A stretch of 64,000 bases of DNA from Methylobacterium sp. Leaf117 (GTDB lineage: Bacteria; Pseudomonadota; Alphaproteobacteria; Rhizobiales; Beijerinckiaceae): contig NZ_LMNL01000012.1 in NCBI RefSeq assembly GCF_001422985.1, positions 685,096 through 749,095 on the forward strand. Reading direction: 5' to 3'. Within the stretch, counting starts at the first letter, position 1, and the number at the start of each line of letters is the position of its first letter. Made by a program: the position numbers and the translations under genes. The notes beneath the pieces are model-generated. The model did not search any database and was not told the origin of the DNA. It saw only the letters and a list, made by a program, of their open reading frames with translations. This document shows, piece after piece, positions 26,642 to 36,085 of the stretch.

Positions 26642-28285
26642 TCATGACCGACATGCGACCTCCGCGAACACGTCCGGTTTCGGGAAGGCCTCGTCCGGCA
26701 CCGCAAAGCTCTTCAGGCCCGTGCCGAAACGGTCCTGCAGATAGGTTTCGGAGCGGGCCACCATCGCCTTGTCGGACTCGACGGCGAGTGCGAGGGTGCG
26801 GCCAGAGCGCCAGGCCACCACCTCGCCGTCCTCCACGATGGTCTCGCCGTCCTTGAGCACCAGCTTGGCGCGGGCGAACATGGCGGTGCGGTTCGGGTCG
26901 TCGCGGTAGATCGCGACGTCGGCCCGGGCGCCCTCGCGCAGGTGGCCGCGATCGGCGAGCCCGAGCAGCTTGGCCGGCCCCGAGCGCGTCAGCTGGGCGA
27001 TCTCGGAGAAGCTGTACTCGCGCTCGATGGCACAGAGGCCGGAGCGCTCGGCAATGACCTTGTGCAGGCCGGCGATCTCGCGGTCGCGCTCCTCCTTGTC
27101 CATCAGGAAGTGGATGATGCGCGGGTAATCGGTGAACGGGCCACCGTTGGGGTGGTCGGTGGTCAGGATGGTGCGCTCCGGCTCCTTGGACAGCAGCATC
27201 AGCTCGAGGCCGATCGCCCATTGCAGGGAGCTCACGGGGCCGCGCGGCTTATACAGGAACGGCACCACGCCACCGCCCTCCGCATCCCCCGCGTTGACGA
27301 TCCACTTCTTCGGGTTGGCGCCCTTGCGGCCGGCGAACTGGCGCAGGATGTCCAGCGAGATCGTCACGGTCTGGCCAAAAGCGACCTGGCCGACGTCGTA
27401 GGTCGCGTTGGGGTGCGCCTCCATCGCCTCGGTGATGCGCTCGGCCGCCGAGCGGAAGCCGCCGGTCAGCGGATTCTCGGGGTCGGCGACGCCGTAGCCG
27501 TAGAACTGGGCGTGGGCGAAGTGGATGCGCCGCCCTTCCGCCGCCTCCAGGGTCGCGACGAACGACTCGTCTGCGCCCGGGATGCCGAGATTGTTACAGT
27601 GGACGTGCAGCGGGTGCGGCACGCCGATCTCCTCGACCGCGTCGAGGAGGGCGCCCATGATCTTGCGCGTCGACAGGCCGTAGACCGGGATCTCGTCGTC
27701 GAGGCTGAGCTTCAGCATCCCGTCCTTGAAGGCCGAGGCGCCGCCCGCGTTGATGCACTTGACGCCCAGGCCGCGCGAGGTCGCCACCGAGAGGGCGACG
27801 AGATCGCGCACCGCGGCCTTGCCCTCACGCTCCCGCAGGAGCTGGAGCAGGTGGTCGTCGTTGCCCATCACCGTCAGGGCGCCGCGATCGAGGAGCGGGA
27901 TGTCGGCGAGTTCGAGCTGGGTCGCCAGGGCGTTGGCGGGCGGCATCGCCGGCTCGACCGCGAGGGTGTAGCCCATCCGGGCGTAGTTCGCGCCGATCCA
28001 GGCGGCCGAGCCGCCCGCATGCGCGAACGGATGACCCTCGGGCGCGGCCTCGCTGGCGTAGAGCTCGGGCAGCAGCAGGCGGCTCATCACCACGTTGCCG
28101 CCGGCGATGTGCGAATGAACCTCGACGCCGCCGGCCATCACCACGCAGCCGGCGGCGTCGATGGTGCGGTCGGGCGCACGGTCCGAGGCGGGCACCACGC
28201 GCCCGTTCTCGATCCAGACCTCGCCGACCGCGTCGCAGCCGGCCGTCGGGTCGACGACCCGGCCTCCGTGAATCCGGATCAGCAT
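26642..28285 (-). CDS. fhcA: formyltransferase/hydrolase complex subunit A
   Basis: FhcA, 547 residues, amidohydrolase-fold subunit that hydrolyses formyl-methylofuran to formate. A metal-site block GGVEVHSHIAGGNVVMSRLL lies near residue 60, followed by further His blocks (HPLHVHCNNLG, HFAHAQFYGYG) and TTDHPNGGPFTDYP. Start: ATG at 28285, where the conserved MLIRIHGGRVVDPTAG begins, although the frame is open further upstream. The start overlaps the fhcB stop by 7 bp. Confidence 0.95.
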   Translation of the reverse strand: MLIRIHGGRVVDPTAGCDAVGEVWIENGRVVPASDRAPDRTIDAAGCVVMAGGVEVHSHIAGGNVVMSRLLLPELYASEAAPEGHPFAHAGGSAAWIGANYARMGYTLAVEPAMPPANALATQLELADIPLLDRGALTVMGNDDHLLQLLREREGKAAVRDLVALSVATSRGLGVKCINAGGASAFKDGMLKLSLDDEIPVYGLSTRKIMGALLDAVEEIGVPHPLHVHCNNLGIPGADESFVATLEAAEGRRIHFAHAQFYGYGVADPENPLTGGFRSAAERITEAMEAHPNATYDVGQVAFGQTVTISLDILRQFAGRKGANPKKWIVNAGDAEGGGVVPFLYKPRGPVSSLQWAIGLELMLLSKEPERTILTTDHPNGGPFTDYPRIIHFLMDKEERDREIAGLHKVIAERSGLCAIEREYSFSEIAQLTRSGPAKLLGLADRGHLREGARADVAIYRDDPNRTAMFARAKLVLKDGETIVEDGEVVAWRSGRTLALAVESDKAMVARSETYLQDRFGTGLKSFAVPDEAFPKPDVFAEVACRS

Positions 28286-29358
28286 GCGGCGGCCTTCTTC
28301 TGCATGAGGCGTTCGTGAATGGCGGTGAGGATGCCGGCCGCGCTCAGTTCGGCCGTCGGGCCAGGAGCCGGCGCATAGGTGATCGCCGCCCGGCGCTCGT
28401 CCCACAGGGTTCCGCCGGCGCTCTCACCGGGGACGCCCACGGCGAAGACCACGTCGGCGACGTCGCCGCCGGCCTCCGGGCTGCCGACGCCCACGATGGC
28501 GACGCTGGGCAGGGTGCCGAGCCAGTCGGGGCGCGGGGCGGGCAGGGAGGCGAGCCACAGGGCCGCATCGGCCTCGCCGGCGGCGATCTGGCGGGCGCTG
28601 TCGAAGCGCCAGGGATCGTGCTCGGGCACATGACGGCCGAACCCGACGCGGGGGGCCTGGCCGGTGGTCCAGGCGGCGAGCTGCAGCAGGGCGCGACCCT
28701 GGAAGGGATCAGCCAGGGGCAGGCCGAAGAAACGCGTGACCTCGTTGAGATCCTTGATCATGCCCTGGAGCATCTCAACGCCGAGTTCGCCGATCTCGGC
28801 CGGGTCGTACAGGACGACGCCGTACTGAGCGGCGGCGAGGCGCCGGGCCAGATCGGCATAGGCCGCCTCGCCGGCGAGGTTGCCCTTGAGGAAGGCGCGC
28901 AGGTGCGCCACCGAGACGGCGAGGCCGCCGGCCTCCGCCGGGTAGGCCACGTGCCGGGTGGCGCCGTTGCGCGGACCACCCAGGGACAGGATCACCCGTT
29001 CGGCGCCGGCGGCGCGGCCCCGCGTCGCCTGCGTGCCGGCGATGTCCTGCACGATGGGACGGTCCCACGGGGCGTTGCCCACGATGAGGACCGCATCGGC
29101 CCGGCCGACCGCCTCGGCCGGCGTCGTCGTCATGGCCCCGGTGCGGCTGAGGGCTCCGAGTTCGGCATAGAGGCTCGGGCCGGCCACGGGATCGACGGAG
29201 GCGCCGAGGGCGTCGGCGAGGTGGTACGCGGCGCGCACCGCGCTCAACTCGGCGCAGAGCCCCGCCAGGACAGCATTCTGCGCTGAAGCGAGGAGCGTGG
29301 CGGCGGCCTCCACCGCCGCGTCCGCGTCCGTCGCACCACCCTTCACCCAGGCCGCCAT
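28279..29358 (-). CDS. fhcB: formyltransferase/hydrolase complex subunit B
   Basis: FhcB, 359 residues, related to subunit B of tungsten/molybdenum formylmethanofuran dehydrogenase. Bacterial FhcB is shorter and lacks the metal-pterin and iron-sulfur chemistry of the archaeal enzyme; I see no CxxC cluster motif here, in keeping with that. Blocks such as GLCAELSAVRAAYHLAD and VLIVGNAPWDRP are visible. ATG at 29358 follows AAGG. It is the first gene of the fhc operon; the upstream 391-bp gap holds a five-unit tandem repeat. Confidence 0.93.
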   Translation of the reverse strand: MAAWVKGGATDADAAVEAAATLLASAQNAVLAGLCAELSAVRAAYHLADALGASVDPVAGPSLYAELGALSRTGAMTTTPAEAVGRADAVLIVGNAPWDRPIVQDIAGTQATRGRAAGAERVILSLGGPRNGATRHVAYPAEAGGLAVSVAHLRAFLKGNLAGEAAYADLARRLAAAQYGVVLYDPAEIGELGVEMLQGMIKDLNEVTRFFGLPLADPFQGRALLQLAAWTTGQAPRVGFGRHVPEHDPWRFDSARQIAAGEADAALWLASLPAPRPDWLGTLPSVAIVGVGSPEAGGDVADVVFAVGVPGESAGGTLWDERRAAITYAPAPGPTAELSAAGILTAIHERLMQKKAAAC

Positions 29359-29749
29359 GCGTTGCACCTTGGAAAATCGAGGGCCCGGCGCGCACCGTGT
29401 TCGGCGTCGCGCACGGCGGGACTGAGCCAGTCCATGTCGTTGGGGCGGCACGTTTGCATCGCGGCCGCTTTCCAGGCAACCCCCCCGGACCCCTTCGGGC
29501 GAATCAGGGTCCCGGCGCCGCGCCGGAAGATTTGACCGATGCGCTTGCGACGGGTCGCCGCTCCGTGGGAGAAGCCGCCGGGCGCAAGGGTCGCGGGCCG
29601 GGGTCATGACCGAGGGGTCGTGACCGAGGAGTCGTGGCGGAGGCGTCATGGCAGAGGCGTCATGGCTCGCCGAGTGATCCGAGGCACGAGGTCGGATGGG
29701 ACAGGACCGCGTGGGACAGGGACGTGTCACGATGGAGGGACTCGACGTG
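29359..29749. other. divergent regulatory region between fhcB and mptG-like gene
   Basis: This 391-bp gap separates two divergently read methylotrophy units and must carry both promoters. It is GC-rich, has the tandem repeat at 29600-29669, and an inverted repeat with the arms GGACCC/GGGTCC near 29490-29512. No gene in it is convincing. Confidence 0.6.
29600..29669. repeat. five tandem 14-bp imperfect repeats
   Basis: Units start at 29600, 29614, 29628, 29642 and 29656, with consensus GGGGTC(A/G)TGRCSGA. The first two differ at one base. They end about 80 bp before the mptG-like start, so they may lie in its promoter or leader. Possible regulator sites or a slippage-prone repeat. Confidence 0.75.
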
Positions 29750-30718
29750 ATGCGGCCGACGAGCGGACCGGGCGCAGCCGCTGCCGGCCTGCGCGTCCAT
29801 GCCCCGGCCCGTCTGCATTTTGGGTTTCTCGACCTGCATGGCGGCCTCGGCCGGCGCTTCGGCAGCATCGGCCTCGCCCTCGACGCCCCCGCCGTGGACC
29901 TCACGGCACGGCCGAGCGACCGCCTCGACGTCACCGGGCCGGAATCGCGCCGTGCGGCGGCCTACGCCCTGGCGGCGGCGACGCATCTCGGCATCCCCGG
30001 TCACGCCGCGCTCACCATCGACTCCGCCATTCCCGCCCATGCGGGCTTCGGCTCGGGCACGCAGCTCGCGCTCAGCGTCGCGGCGGCGCTCGCCGGCCTC
30101 GCCGGGCGCCCCTTCGCGCCGGAGGATTTCGCCGACGCCCTCGACCGGGGCAACCGGTCGGGCGTCGGCCTTGCGGCCTTCACCCAGGGCGGCCTCATCG
30201 TCGACGGCGGGCGCGACCCCGAGGGCAACCCGCCCCCGGTGATCGCCCGGCTGGCCTACCCGGAGGCCTGGCGCGTCGTGCTGATCCTCGACACCGGCAT
30301 GACCGGCGTCCACGGCAGCCGCGAGGTCGCGGCGTTCCGCGATCTGCCGCGCTTTCCGGAGGCCCAAGCCGCCGAGATCTGCCGCATCGTGCTGATGCAG
30401 GTGCTGCCGGCGGCCGTCACCGCCGAACCGCTCGGGTTCGGGTCCGGCATCACCCGGATCCAGCAGCTGATCGGCGACCATTTCGCCCCGCACCAGGGGG
30501 GACGCTTCGCCAGCCCCGCCGTGGCCGAAGCCCTCGCGGCGATCGCGGCGGAGGGCGTGGCCGGCTACGGCCAGAGCTCATGGGGGCCGACCGGCTTCGC
30601 CCTGATGCCTTCGGAGGCCGAGGCGCGCGCCCTCGTGGCCCGGCTGGAGCGGCCCGGTCCCTTGAAATTCCTGATCGCCCGCGGGCGCAACACCGGCGCG
30701 TCGGTGACGACGCTTTAA
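29750..30718 (+). CDS. mptG: beta-ribofuranosylaminobenzene 5'-phosphate synthase family protein
   Basis: GHMP-kinase-fold protein of 322 residues, like the enzyme that condenses p-hydroxybenzoate or p-aminobenzoate with PRPP in the first committed step of methanopterin synthesis. Family sequence includes APARLHFGFLDLHGGLGRRFGSIGLAL, PAHAGFGSGTQLALSVA (the GHMP loop) and GYGQSSWGPTGFAL near the end. ATG at 29750 has a GGAGGG site ten bases upstream; GTG 29747 and ATG 29732 are alternatives. First gene of the plus-strand H4MPT unit. A palindrome CCGAAG-CTTCGG follows its stop at 30735-30746. Confidence 0.88.
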   Translation: MRPTSGPGAAAAGLRVHAPARLHFGFLDLHGGLGRRFGSIGLALDAPAVDLTARPSDRLDVTGPESRRAAAYALAAATHLGIPGHAALTIDSAIPAHAGFGSGTQLALSVAAALAGLAGRPFAPEDFADALDRGNRSGVGLAAFTQGGLIVDGGRDPEGNPPPVIARLAYPEAWRVVLILDTGMTGVHGSREVAAFRDLPRFPEAQAAEICRIVLMQVLPAAVTAEPLGFGSGITRIQQLIGDHFAPHQGGRFASPAVAEALAAIAAEGVAGYGQSSWGPTGFALMPSEAEARALVARLERPGPLKFLIARGRNTGASVTTL

Positions 30719-30767
30719 GACGAAGCCCGCTAAACCGAAGCTTCGGGGCACCCGGACCGGGTCGCCT

Positions 30768-30796
30768 TTGACAATTCGACGCCTCGGCGCACGATC
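30768..30796 (+). promoter_or_regulatory. candidate promoter of mtdB
   Basis: A consensus -35 box TTGACA at 30768-30773 lies in the 110-bp gap before mtdB; a weak -10 is expected near 30791. The -35 match is exact but the -10 is poor, so this is tentative. Confidence 0.3.
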
Positions 30797-30828
30797 GGGC
30801 CGCGTCACAGCATGAAGGGAGTCCGACG

Positions 30829-31722
30829 ATGGCCCGCTCGATCCTGCACATGATCACGCCCCTGAAGCATATGAGCCCGTTCGACGTGAACATGGCGGCG
30901 GATGCGGGCTTCGAGACGATCGCGACCTACACCAACGCCACGCTCGCGGACGTGACGACCCTGGTTCAGGACTCGATCTTCTCGCGCAGCCCGCAGGATG
31001 GCGTCCGCACCGGCATCTTCATCGGTGGCAAGAACGCCGAGGACGCCCTCGACATGGTCGACCGGGCCAAGAAAGCCCTGGTGCCGCCCTTCGCCAACCA
31101 CATCTTCGCCGACCCCGCCGGCTCCTTCACCACCGGTGCCGCGATGGTGGCCGAGGTGACCCGCGCCCTGAAATCGAAGTTCGACACCGGCCTCGAGGGC
31201 AAGCGCATCGTGATCTTCGGCGGTGCCGGCGTCGTCGCCTATGTCGCCGCCGTGATCGGCGCCCTCCACGGCGCCAACGCGGTGATCGTCGGCCATGACG
31301 GCGAGGAGCGTGTCAGCAAGATCGCCAACACCATGCGGTGGCGCTTCGGCGTCGAGGTCGAGGCCGTGGACGGCTCCACCGTTGCCGCCCGACGCGCCGC
31401 GATCGGCAAGGCCGACGTCATCCTGTCGGCCGGCCCGGCCGGCATCCCGATCCTGACGGCGGAGGATCTCGAATCCGCCCCGAACCTGCTCGTGGCCTCG
31501 GACGTCAACGCCGTGCCGCCGGCGGGCATCGCCGGCATCGACGTCAACGCCGTCGACGTGCCGCTGCCCACGGGCCGCGGTGTCGGCATCGGCGCGCTGG
31601 CGGTCGGCAACGTCAAGTACCAGACCGAATCCCGCCTGTTCCGCCGCATGCTCGACGCCGACGAGCCCCTCTGCCTCGATTTTCGCGATGCCTACACGCT
31701 GGCCGTCGAGGTGGCGGGCTGA
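30829..31722 (+). CDS. mtdB: NAD(P)-dependent methylene-H4MPT dehydrogenase MtdB
   Basis: MtdB, 297 residues, oxidises methylene-H4MPT to methenyl-H4MPT in the cytoplasm. The N-terminus HMITPLKHMSPFDVNMAADAG is characteristic, and a Rossmann motif GKRIVIFGGAGVVAYVAAVIGAL lies near residue 125. LSAGPAGIPIL and NAVPPAGIAGIDVNAVD follow. It works between Fae, encoded downstream, and Mch. Preceded by a candidate promoter with TTGACA. Confidence 0.96.
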   Translation: MARSILHMITPLKHMSPFDVNMAADAGFETIATYTNATLADVTTLVQDSIFSRSPQDGVRTGIFIGGKNAEDALDMVDRAKKALVPPFANHIFADPAGSFTTGAAMVAEVTRALKSKFDTGLEGKRIVIFGGAGVVAYVAAVIGALHGANAVIVGHDGEERVSKIANTMRWRFGVEVEAVDGSTVAARRAAIGKADVILSAGPAGIPILTAEDLESAPNLLVASDVNAVPPAGIAGIDVNAVDVPLPTGRGVGIGALAVGNVKYQTESRLFRRMLDADEPLCLDFRDAYTLAVEVAG

Positions 31723-31733
31723 GAGCGGCTCAA

Positions 31734-32885
31734 TTGGAGCCGGGTGCCGGACGGACCCTCCTCATCGCGGCCCAGTCCGGCCGGGCCCTGGCCCAGGCGG
31801 CCCGGCGGGCGGGTCTGCGGCCCCTCGTCCTCGACCTGTTCGGCGATGCCGACACGCAGGCGCTCGCCGAGGGCTACCGCCAGGCCGAGGGCCGCTTCGG
31901 GGCCGGGCTCGCGGGTGATGCCCTCGTCGCCCGCTTGGACGAACTCGCGTCCCTCGGATCGGACAAGCCCCTCGGCATCGTGCTGGGCAGCGGCTTCGAG
32001 GCGGCGCCCGCGCTGATGCGGGCCATCGCGGGTCGCTACCTTCTCCTCGGCGCCGGCCCGGATTGCGTCGGTGCGCTGAAGGACCCGCTCGCCTTCGCGG
32101 CCCTGTGCCGGGCGCACGGCGTGCCGCACCCGGCCGTCACCCGCGACCCCGTGCCGGACCGGTCCGCCTGGCTCCTCAAGCGGGCCGGGGGCTCGGGCGG
32201 CACCCATATCCGCCGGGCGACCGCCGGTGCAGCGCCGCCCGGTGCCTATTTTCAGGCCCGGGTGCCGGGCCGCGCCGTCGCAATCTCGGTCCTAGGGGCC
32301 GGCGGCGCCGTCCGGGTGGTGGGCGTCACCGAGCAATGGTGCGCCCCGTCTCCCCTGCATCCCTTTCGCTATGCCGGCGCCCTGGAGCGCGGCCGCCACG
32401 AACCACCGATCCTCGAGCCCCGTCTGCAGGCGGACATCGTCGCAGGCGTGACCCGCCTCGCGGCGGCGACCGGCCTCACGGGCCTCGCCAGCGCCGACTG
32501 CCTCGTCGACGGCGAGGCCTGGTGGCTGACCGAGATCAATCCGCGCCCGGGGGCGACCCTCGACGTGCTTGACCGGCGCGCGACACCCCTGCTCGGCCTG
32601 CATATCGCCGCGAGCCTCGGCCACCTCGGCGATCCCGAACCCGCACCGGTGGATGCGGCGGCGTCCGAAATCTGCTACGCGGCCAGCGGCTACGCGCCGA
32701 TACCGCCGATCACCTGGCCGGATTTCGTGCGCGACCGCCCAAGACCCGGCACCACGGTGGCGCGCCACGCGCCCCTGTGCACCCTGTTCGCCACAGGGCC
32801 GGACTCGGCCGCCACGAGAGCGATGTTGCGAGGCCGGGCCGCCGAATTGCGGACCCAGCTCGCCCTGACGGAGGGACACCCATGA
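31734..32885 (+). CDS. ATP-grasp protein, MfnD-like (likely glutamate ligase)
   Basis: ATP-grasp family protein, 383 residues. A Rossmann-like start ([24 protein letters not shown]), [36 protein letters not shown] (ATP grip) and [19 protein letters not shown] (metal site) are visible. Archaeal MfnD, a tyramine-glutamate ligase of methanofuran synthesis, is the nearest named relation I can suggest; orthology is not proved. The start is probably TTG at 31734, 11 bp after mtdB, with GAGAG upstream. The stop overlaps the mch start (ATGA), so mtdB, this gene and mch form one operon. Confidence 0.78.
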   Translation: MEPGAGRTLLIAAQSGRALAQAARRAGLRPLVLDLFGDADTQALAEGYRQAEGRFGAGLAGDALVARLDELASLGSDKPLGIVLGSGFEAAPALMRAIAGRYLLLGAGPDCVGALKDPLAFAALCRAHGVPHPAVTRDPVPDRSAWLLKRAGGSGGTHIRRATAGAAPPGAYFQARVPGRAVAISVLGAGGAVRVVGVTEQWCAPSPLHPFRYAGALERGRHEPPILEPRLQADIVAGVTRLAAATGLTGLASADCLVDGEAWWLTEINPRPGATLDVLDRRATPLLGLHIAASLGHLGDPEPAPVDAAASEICYAASGYAPIPPITWPDFVRDRPRPGTTVARHAPLCTLFATGPDSAATRAMLRGRAAELRTQLALTEGHP

Positions 32886-33868
32886 CCACGAGCCCGAGCG
32901 GCGCGAAATTCCCGTTTCCGAGCGTCAACGCTCTGACCGCTCCCCTGGTGGAGCGGCTGGTCGCCGATGCCGAGGCCCTGCGCCTGTCCGTGACCACCGA
33001 GAACGGCGCCCGCATGGTCGATGCCGGCGCCACCGTGCGCGGCTCCATCGAGGCCGGCCGCCGCATCGCCGAGATCTGCCTCGGCGGCCTCGGCACCGTC
33101 TCGATTGCGCCGTCCGGCCCGATCGCGTCCTGGCCCTATTCGGTCATCGTGCACGCCGCCGATCCGGTCATCGCCTGCCTCGGCAGCCAGTATGCCGGCT
33201 GGTCGCTGGCCGACGAGACCGGGGATTCGGGCTTCTTCGCCCTCGGCTCCGGCCCCGGCCGCGCCGTCGCGGTGGTGGAGGACCTCTACGGCGAGCTCGG
33301 CTACAAGGATTCCGCGCAGCAGACCGCCCTGGTGCTGGAAGCCGCCGGCGGCCCGCCGGCCTCCGTCATCGCCAAGGTGGCCGAGGCCACCGGCCTGGCG
33401 CCTGAGCAGCTCACCTTCATCTACGCCCCGACCCAGAGCCTGGCCGGCTCGACCCAGGTCGTCGCCCGGGTGCTCGAAGTCGCCCTGCACAAGGCCCACA
33501 CGGTCGGCTTCGATCTGCACAAGATCGTGGACGGCATCGGCACCGCCCCGCTCTCGCCGCCGCACCCGGATTTCATCCAGGCCATGGGCCGCACCAACGA
33601 CGCCATCATCTACGGCGGCCGGGTGCAGCTCTTCGTCGAAGCCGACGAGGCCGATGCCCAGCAGCTCGCCGAGCAGATCCCGTCGTCGAATTCCGCCGAC
33701 CACGGCGCGCCCTTCGCCGACATCTTCTCCCGGGTCAACGGCGACTTCTACAAGATCGACGGCGCCCTCTTCAGCCCCGCCGAAGTCATCGTCACCTCGG
33801 TCACCACCGGCAAGAGTTTTCGCGGTGGCAAGCTGATGCCGGAGCTGGTCGAGGCGTCGTTCCGGTAA
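32882..33868 (+). CDS. mch: methenyl-H4MPT cyclohydrolase
   Basis: Mch, 328 residues, hydrolyses methenyl-H4MPT to formyl-H4MPT. Characteristic sequence: [54 protein letters not shown] and [17 protein letters not shown] at 32882 overlaps the stop of the ATP-grasp gene. A REP-like repeat follows the stop. Confidence 0.97.
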   Translation: MTTSPSGAKFPFPSVNALTAPLVERLVADAEALRLSVTTENGARMVDAGATVRGSIEAGRRIAEICLGGLGTVSIAPSGPIASWPYSVIVHAADPVIACLGSQYAGWSLADETGDSGFFALGSGPGRAVAVVEDLYGELGYKDSAQQTALVLEAAGGPPASVIAKVAEATGLAPEQLTFIYAPTQSLAGSTQVVARVLEVALHKAHTVGFDLHKIVDGIGTAPLSPPHPDFIQAMGRTNDAIIYGGRVQLFVEADEADAQQLAEQIPSSNSADHGAPFADIFSRVNGDFYKIDGALFSPAEVIVTSVTTGKSFRGGKLMPELVEASFR

Positions 33869-33884
33869 AGCGCCGATGCATGAA

Positions 33885-33985
33885 CCCTCCCCCTTTGCGG
33901 GGGAGGGTGGTCGCGGAGCGACCGGGAGAGGGGCCACATCCTCTCCGAATCTGGCCCACCCCTCTCGCGGGATTTAGTCCCGGCC
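33885..33985. repeat. REP-like multi-palindrome downstream of mch
   Basis: Three palindromic elements follow one another: CCCTCCCCC/GGGGGAGGG (33885-33907, 9-bp stem), GGTCGC/GCGACC (33909-33923), and GAGAGGGG with a distant CCCCTCTC. Such clusters are common between genes in Methylobacterium. A shorter related hairpin occurs at 50258-50277. It may protect the mch mRNA end or stop transcription. Confidence 0.7.
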
Positions 33986-34055
33986 CGACCCGCCTGACGG
34001 GCCACCGTCTCCGGCGGTGGGGAGACGGGATCGACGTCGAGGTTTACGAAGAACA

Positions 34056-34967
34056 ATGCGGATCGGGCTCGCGGCCGATAACGGCAACTGGCACAAGGCG
34101 CGCTTGAAGGCCGCCCTCGAACAGCTCGGCGCCGAGCCGGTGCTGTTCTCCCTGGCGGACGTCGCGGTGGTGACCGGGGGCCCCGAGCCCCTGCGCGTGC
34201 CGGGTTTCCAGACCCTGCCGGACGGCGTCCTCCTGCGCACCATCGCGGGCGGCACCTTCGAGGCGACCACCCTGCGCCTCGGCGTCCTGCACGCGCTGGC
34301 TGCCACCGGCACTACGCTGTGGAATTCCCCCGGCGCCATCGAGCGCTCGGTCGACAAGGCGATGACCAGCCTGCTCATCGACCGCGCCGGCCTGCCGACC
34401 CCCGAGACCTTCGTGGTCTCCCGGCGCGAGGCCGCCGCCGAGTTGGTGGCACGGGAGGCGGGGCCGGGCCGGCCCCTGGTGCTGAAGCCGCTGTTCGGCT
34501 CGCAGGGGGAGGGGCTCCAGCTCATCGAGCGTCCGGAGGACCTGCCGGACGAGGAGGCGGTGTCCCGGGTCTACTATCTTCAGCGCTACATCGCCCGCAC
34601 CGACGGGCTGTGGCGCGACTACCGGGTCTTCGTCTGCGAGGGCCGCGCCATCGCGGGCATGATTCGCGAGGGCGACGGCTGGATCACCAACGTCCATCGC
34701 GGAGGCCGGCCGCTGCCCTGGGCGATGCCGGAGGCCGCGGCCGAACTGGCCGAGCGCGCGGCGGCGGCGGTCGGCGTCGACTACACCGGCATCGACCTCG
34801 TCGAGGACGGGGCGGGCGGCTACCTCGTGCTCGAGGTGAACTCGATGCCGGCCTGGTCGGGGCTGCAGCGGGTCACCGAGGTCGACATCGCGCTCGCCGT
34901 GGCGCGCGGCTTCCTCAACGCGGTGCGGGCGGCGCATCCGCCCCGCCTCGTCTCGGCCCTGGGATGA
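34056..34967 (+). CDS. RimK/MptN-like ATP-grasp ligase
   Basis: ATP-grasp ligase of 303 residues related to RimK and to MptN, the glutamate ligase for archaeal methanopterin. Features: MRIGLAADNGNWHKARLKAAL, NSPGAIERSVDKAMTSLLIDRAGLPTPETF, LVLKPLFGSQGEGLQLIE (ATP grip) and EDGAGGYLVLEVNSMPAWSG (metal ligands). It may add glutamyl residues to H4MPT or to the long polyglutamate tail of methylofuran; neither is shown. ATG at 34056 is inferred from the conserved start. Its stop overlaps the next gene (ATGA). Confidence 0.83.
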   Translation: MRIGLAADNGNWHKARLKAALEQLGAEPVLFSLADVAVVTGGPEPLRVPGFQTLPDGVLLRTIAGGTFEATTLRLGVLHALAATGTTLWNSPGAIERSVDKAMTSLLIDRAGLPTPETFVVSRREAAAELVAREAGPGRPLVLKPLFGSQGEGLQLIERPEDLPDEEAVSRVYYLQRYIARTDGLWRDYRVFVCEGRAIAGMIREGDGWITNVHRGGRPLPWAMPEAAAELAERAAAAVGVDYTGIDLVEDGAGGYLVLEVNSMPAWSGLQRVTEVDIALAVARGFLNAVRAAHPPRLVSALG

Positions 34968-35866
34968 GCGGGCTCGATCCGGGCACGATCGCGGAGGCCT
35001 ATCGGGCGAGCTGCCGCGACGAACTCGACGCCCTGAAGCCCGGCAACGTCCACGCCTTCGCCGACGGCCACCGGATGGCGGTGGCGGATTTCGTGGCGAG
35101 CGCCGAGATCTCGGCGCCGCACCTGACGGATGCCGGCGCCCCGGTCGGCCGGCGCGTGCTCCGGGCCGTCGAGGCGACGATGGAGCGCGTCGGCCAGAAC
35201 ACCAACCTGGGCATCCTGCTGCTGTGCGCGCCCCTGGCGAAGGCGGCGGAGACCGGTCGCCCGCTGCGCTTAGCGCTTCAGGCGGAACTCGACGGCTTCG
35301 ACGAACAGGACGCGCGCGACGTCTTCGCGGCGATTCGCCGGGCCAACCCGGGCGGCCTCGGCCGGGCCGAGCGCCACGACGTCACCGATCCGGCGGTCCC
35401 CCTCTCGCTGCGGGCCGCCATGGCGGAAGCCGCGCCGCGGGACGCCATCGCGCGCGCCTACGTCACCGGGTTCGCCGATCTCTTCGCCATCGGCCTGCCG
35501 GCCCTGACGAGCGCCGCAGCGCGTGGTCTGGCGCCGCCCTGGAGCACGACGGCCCTGTTCCTGGCCTATCTGGCCCAGGTGCCCGACAGCCACGTGGCGC
35601 GCAAGCACGGCCCCGAGCGGGCGGAAGCCCTGCGGATCGAGGCCGAGGCTCTGCTGTCCCTCGACCTCGCGCAAGCGCCGGTGACGGTCCTGCTGGCGCA
35701 GGACACGGCCTGGAAGGCCGCGCGCCTCAACCCCGGCACCAGTGCGGACTTCACCGTGGCCACGCTGTTCCTGGCGCGGCTCCTCGGCGGGCTGGGCGAA
35801 GCGGACGCGACGGCCGCGTCCGGAAACGATGCGAAGAAAGCCGACGCGGATCGCCGGTTTTCCTAA
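34964..35866 (+). CDS. CitG-like (triphosphoribosyl-dephospho-CoA synthase family) protein
   Basis: A 300-residue helical protein of the CitG/MdcB family: AEAYRASCRDELDALKPGNVHAFADGH, VGQNTNLGILLLCAPLAKA, GLGRAERHDVTDPA and PDSHVARKHG, with conserved Glu, Lys, Asn and His. CitG joins ATP-derived ribose to dephospho-CoA for citrate lyase, but no lyase or malonate decarboxylase gene is nearby. In H4MPT clusters this family may perform a phosphoribosyl-transfer step; that is inference. Coupled by 4-bp overlap to the RimK-like gene and 219 bp before fae. Confidence 0.82.
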   Translation: MSGLDPGTIAEAYRASCRDELDALKPGNVHAFADGHRMAVADFVASAEISAPHLTDAGAPVGRRVLRAVEATMERVGQNTNLGILLLCAPLAKAAETGRPLRLALQAELDGFDEQDARDVFAAIRRANPGGLGRAERHDVTDPAVPLSLRAAMAEAAPRDAIARAYVTGFADLFAIGLPALTSAAARGLAPPWSTTALFLAYLAQVPDSHVARKHGPERAEALRIEAEALLSLDLAQAPVTVLLAQDTAWKAARLNPGTSADFTVATLFLARLLGGLGEADATAASGNDAKKADADRRFS

Positions 35867-36085
35867 CCTCATGCGAAGGTTCCGTCCGGACACGAATAAA
35901 TTGCCGGCCTGCACCGTCCGCATAGGGTTGTTCCCGGCCAGACCCCAGAGTAGGGTCCGCGCCGCGATCCGGGCTAACCGGTCCGGTCCCTCGATGGACT
36001 GGACGCCGTGAACAAGGATAGCTGCCGGCCGCCCCCTGAGCTCGGGAGCGGCCACGTCTTTTCAAGACTTTGGGAGAAACCCCAC

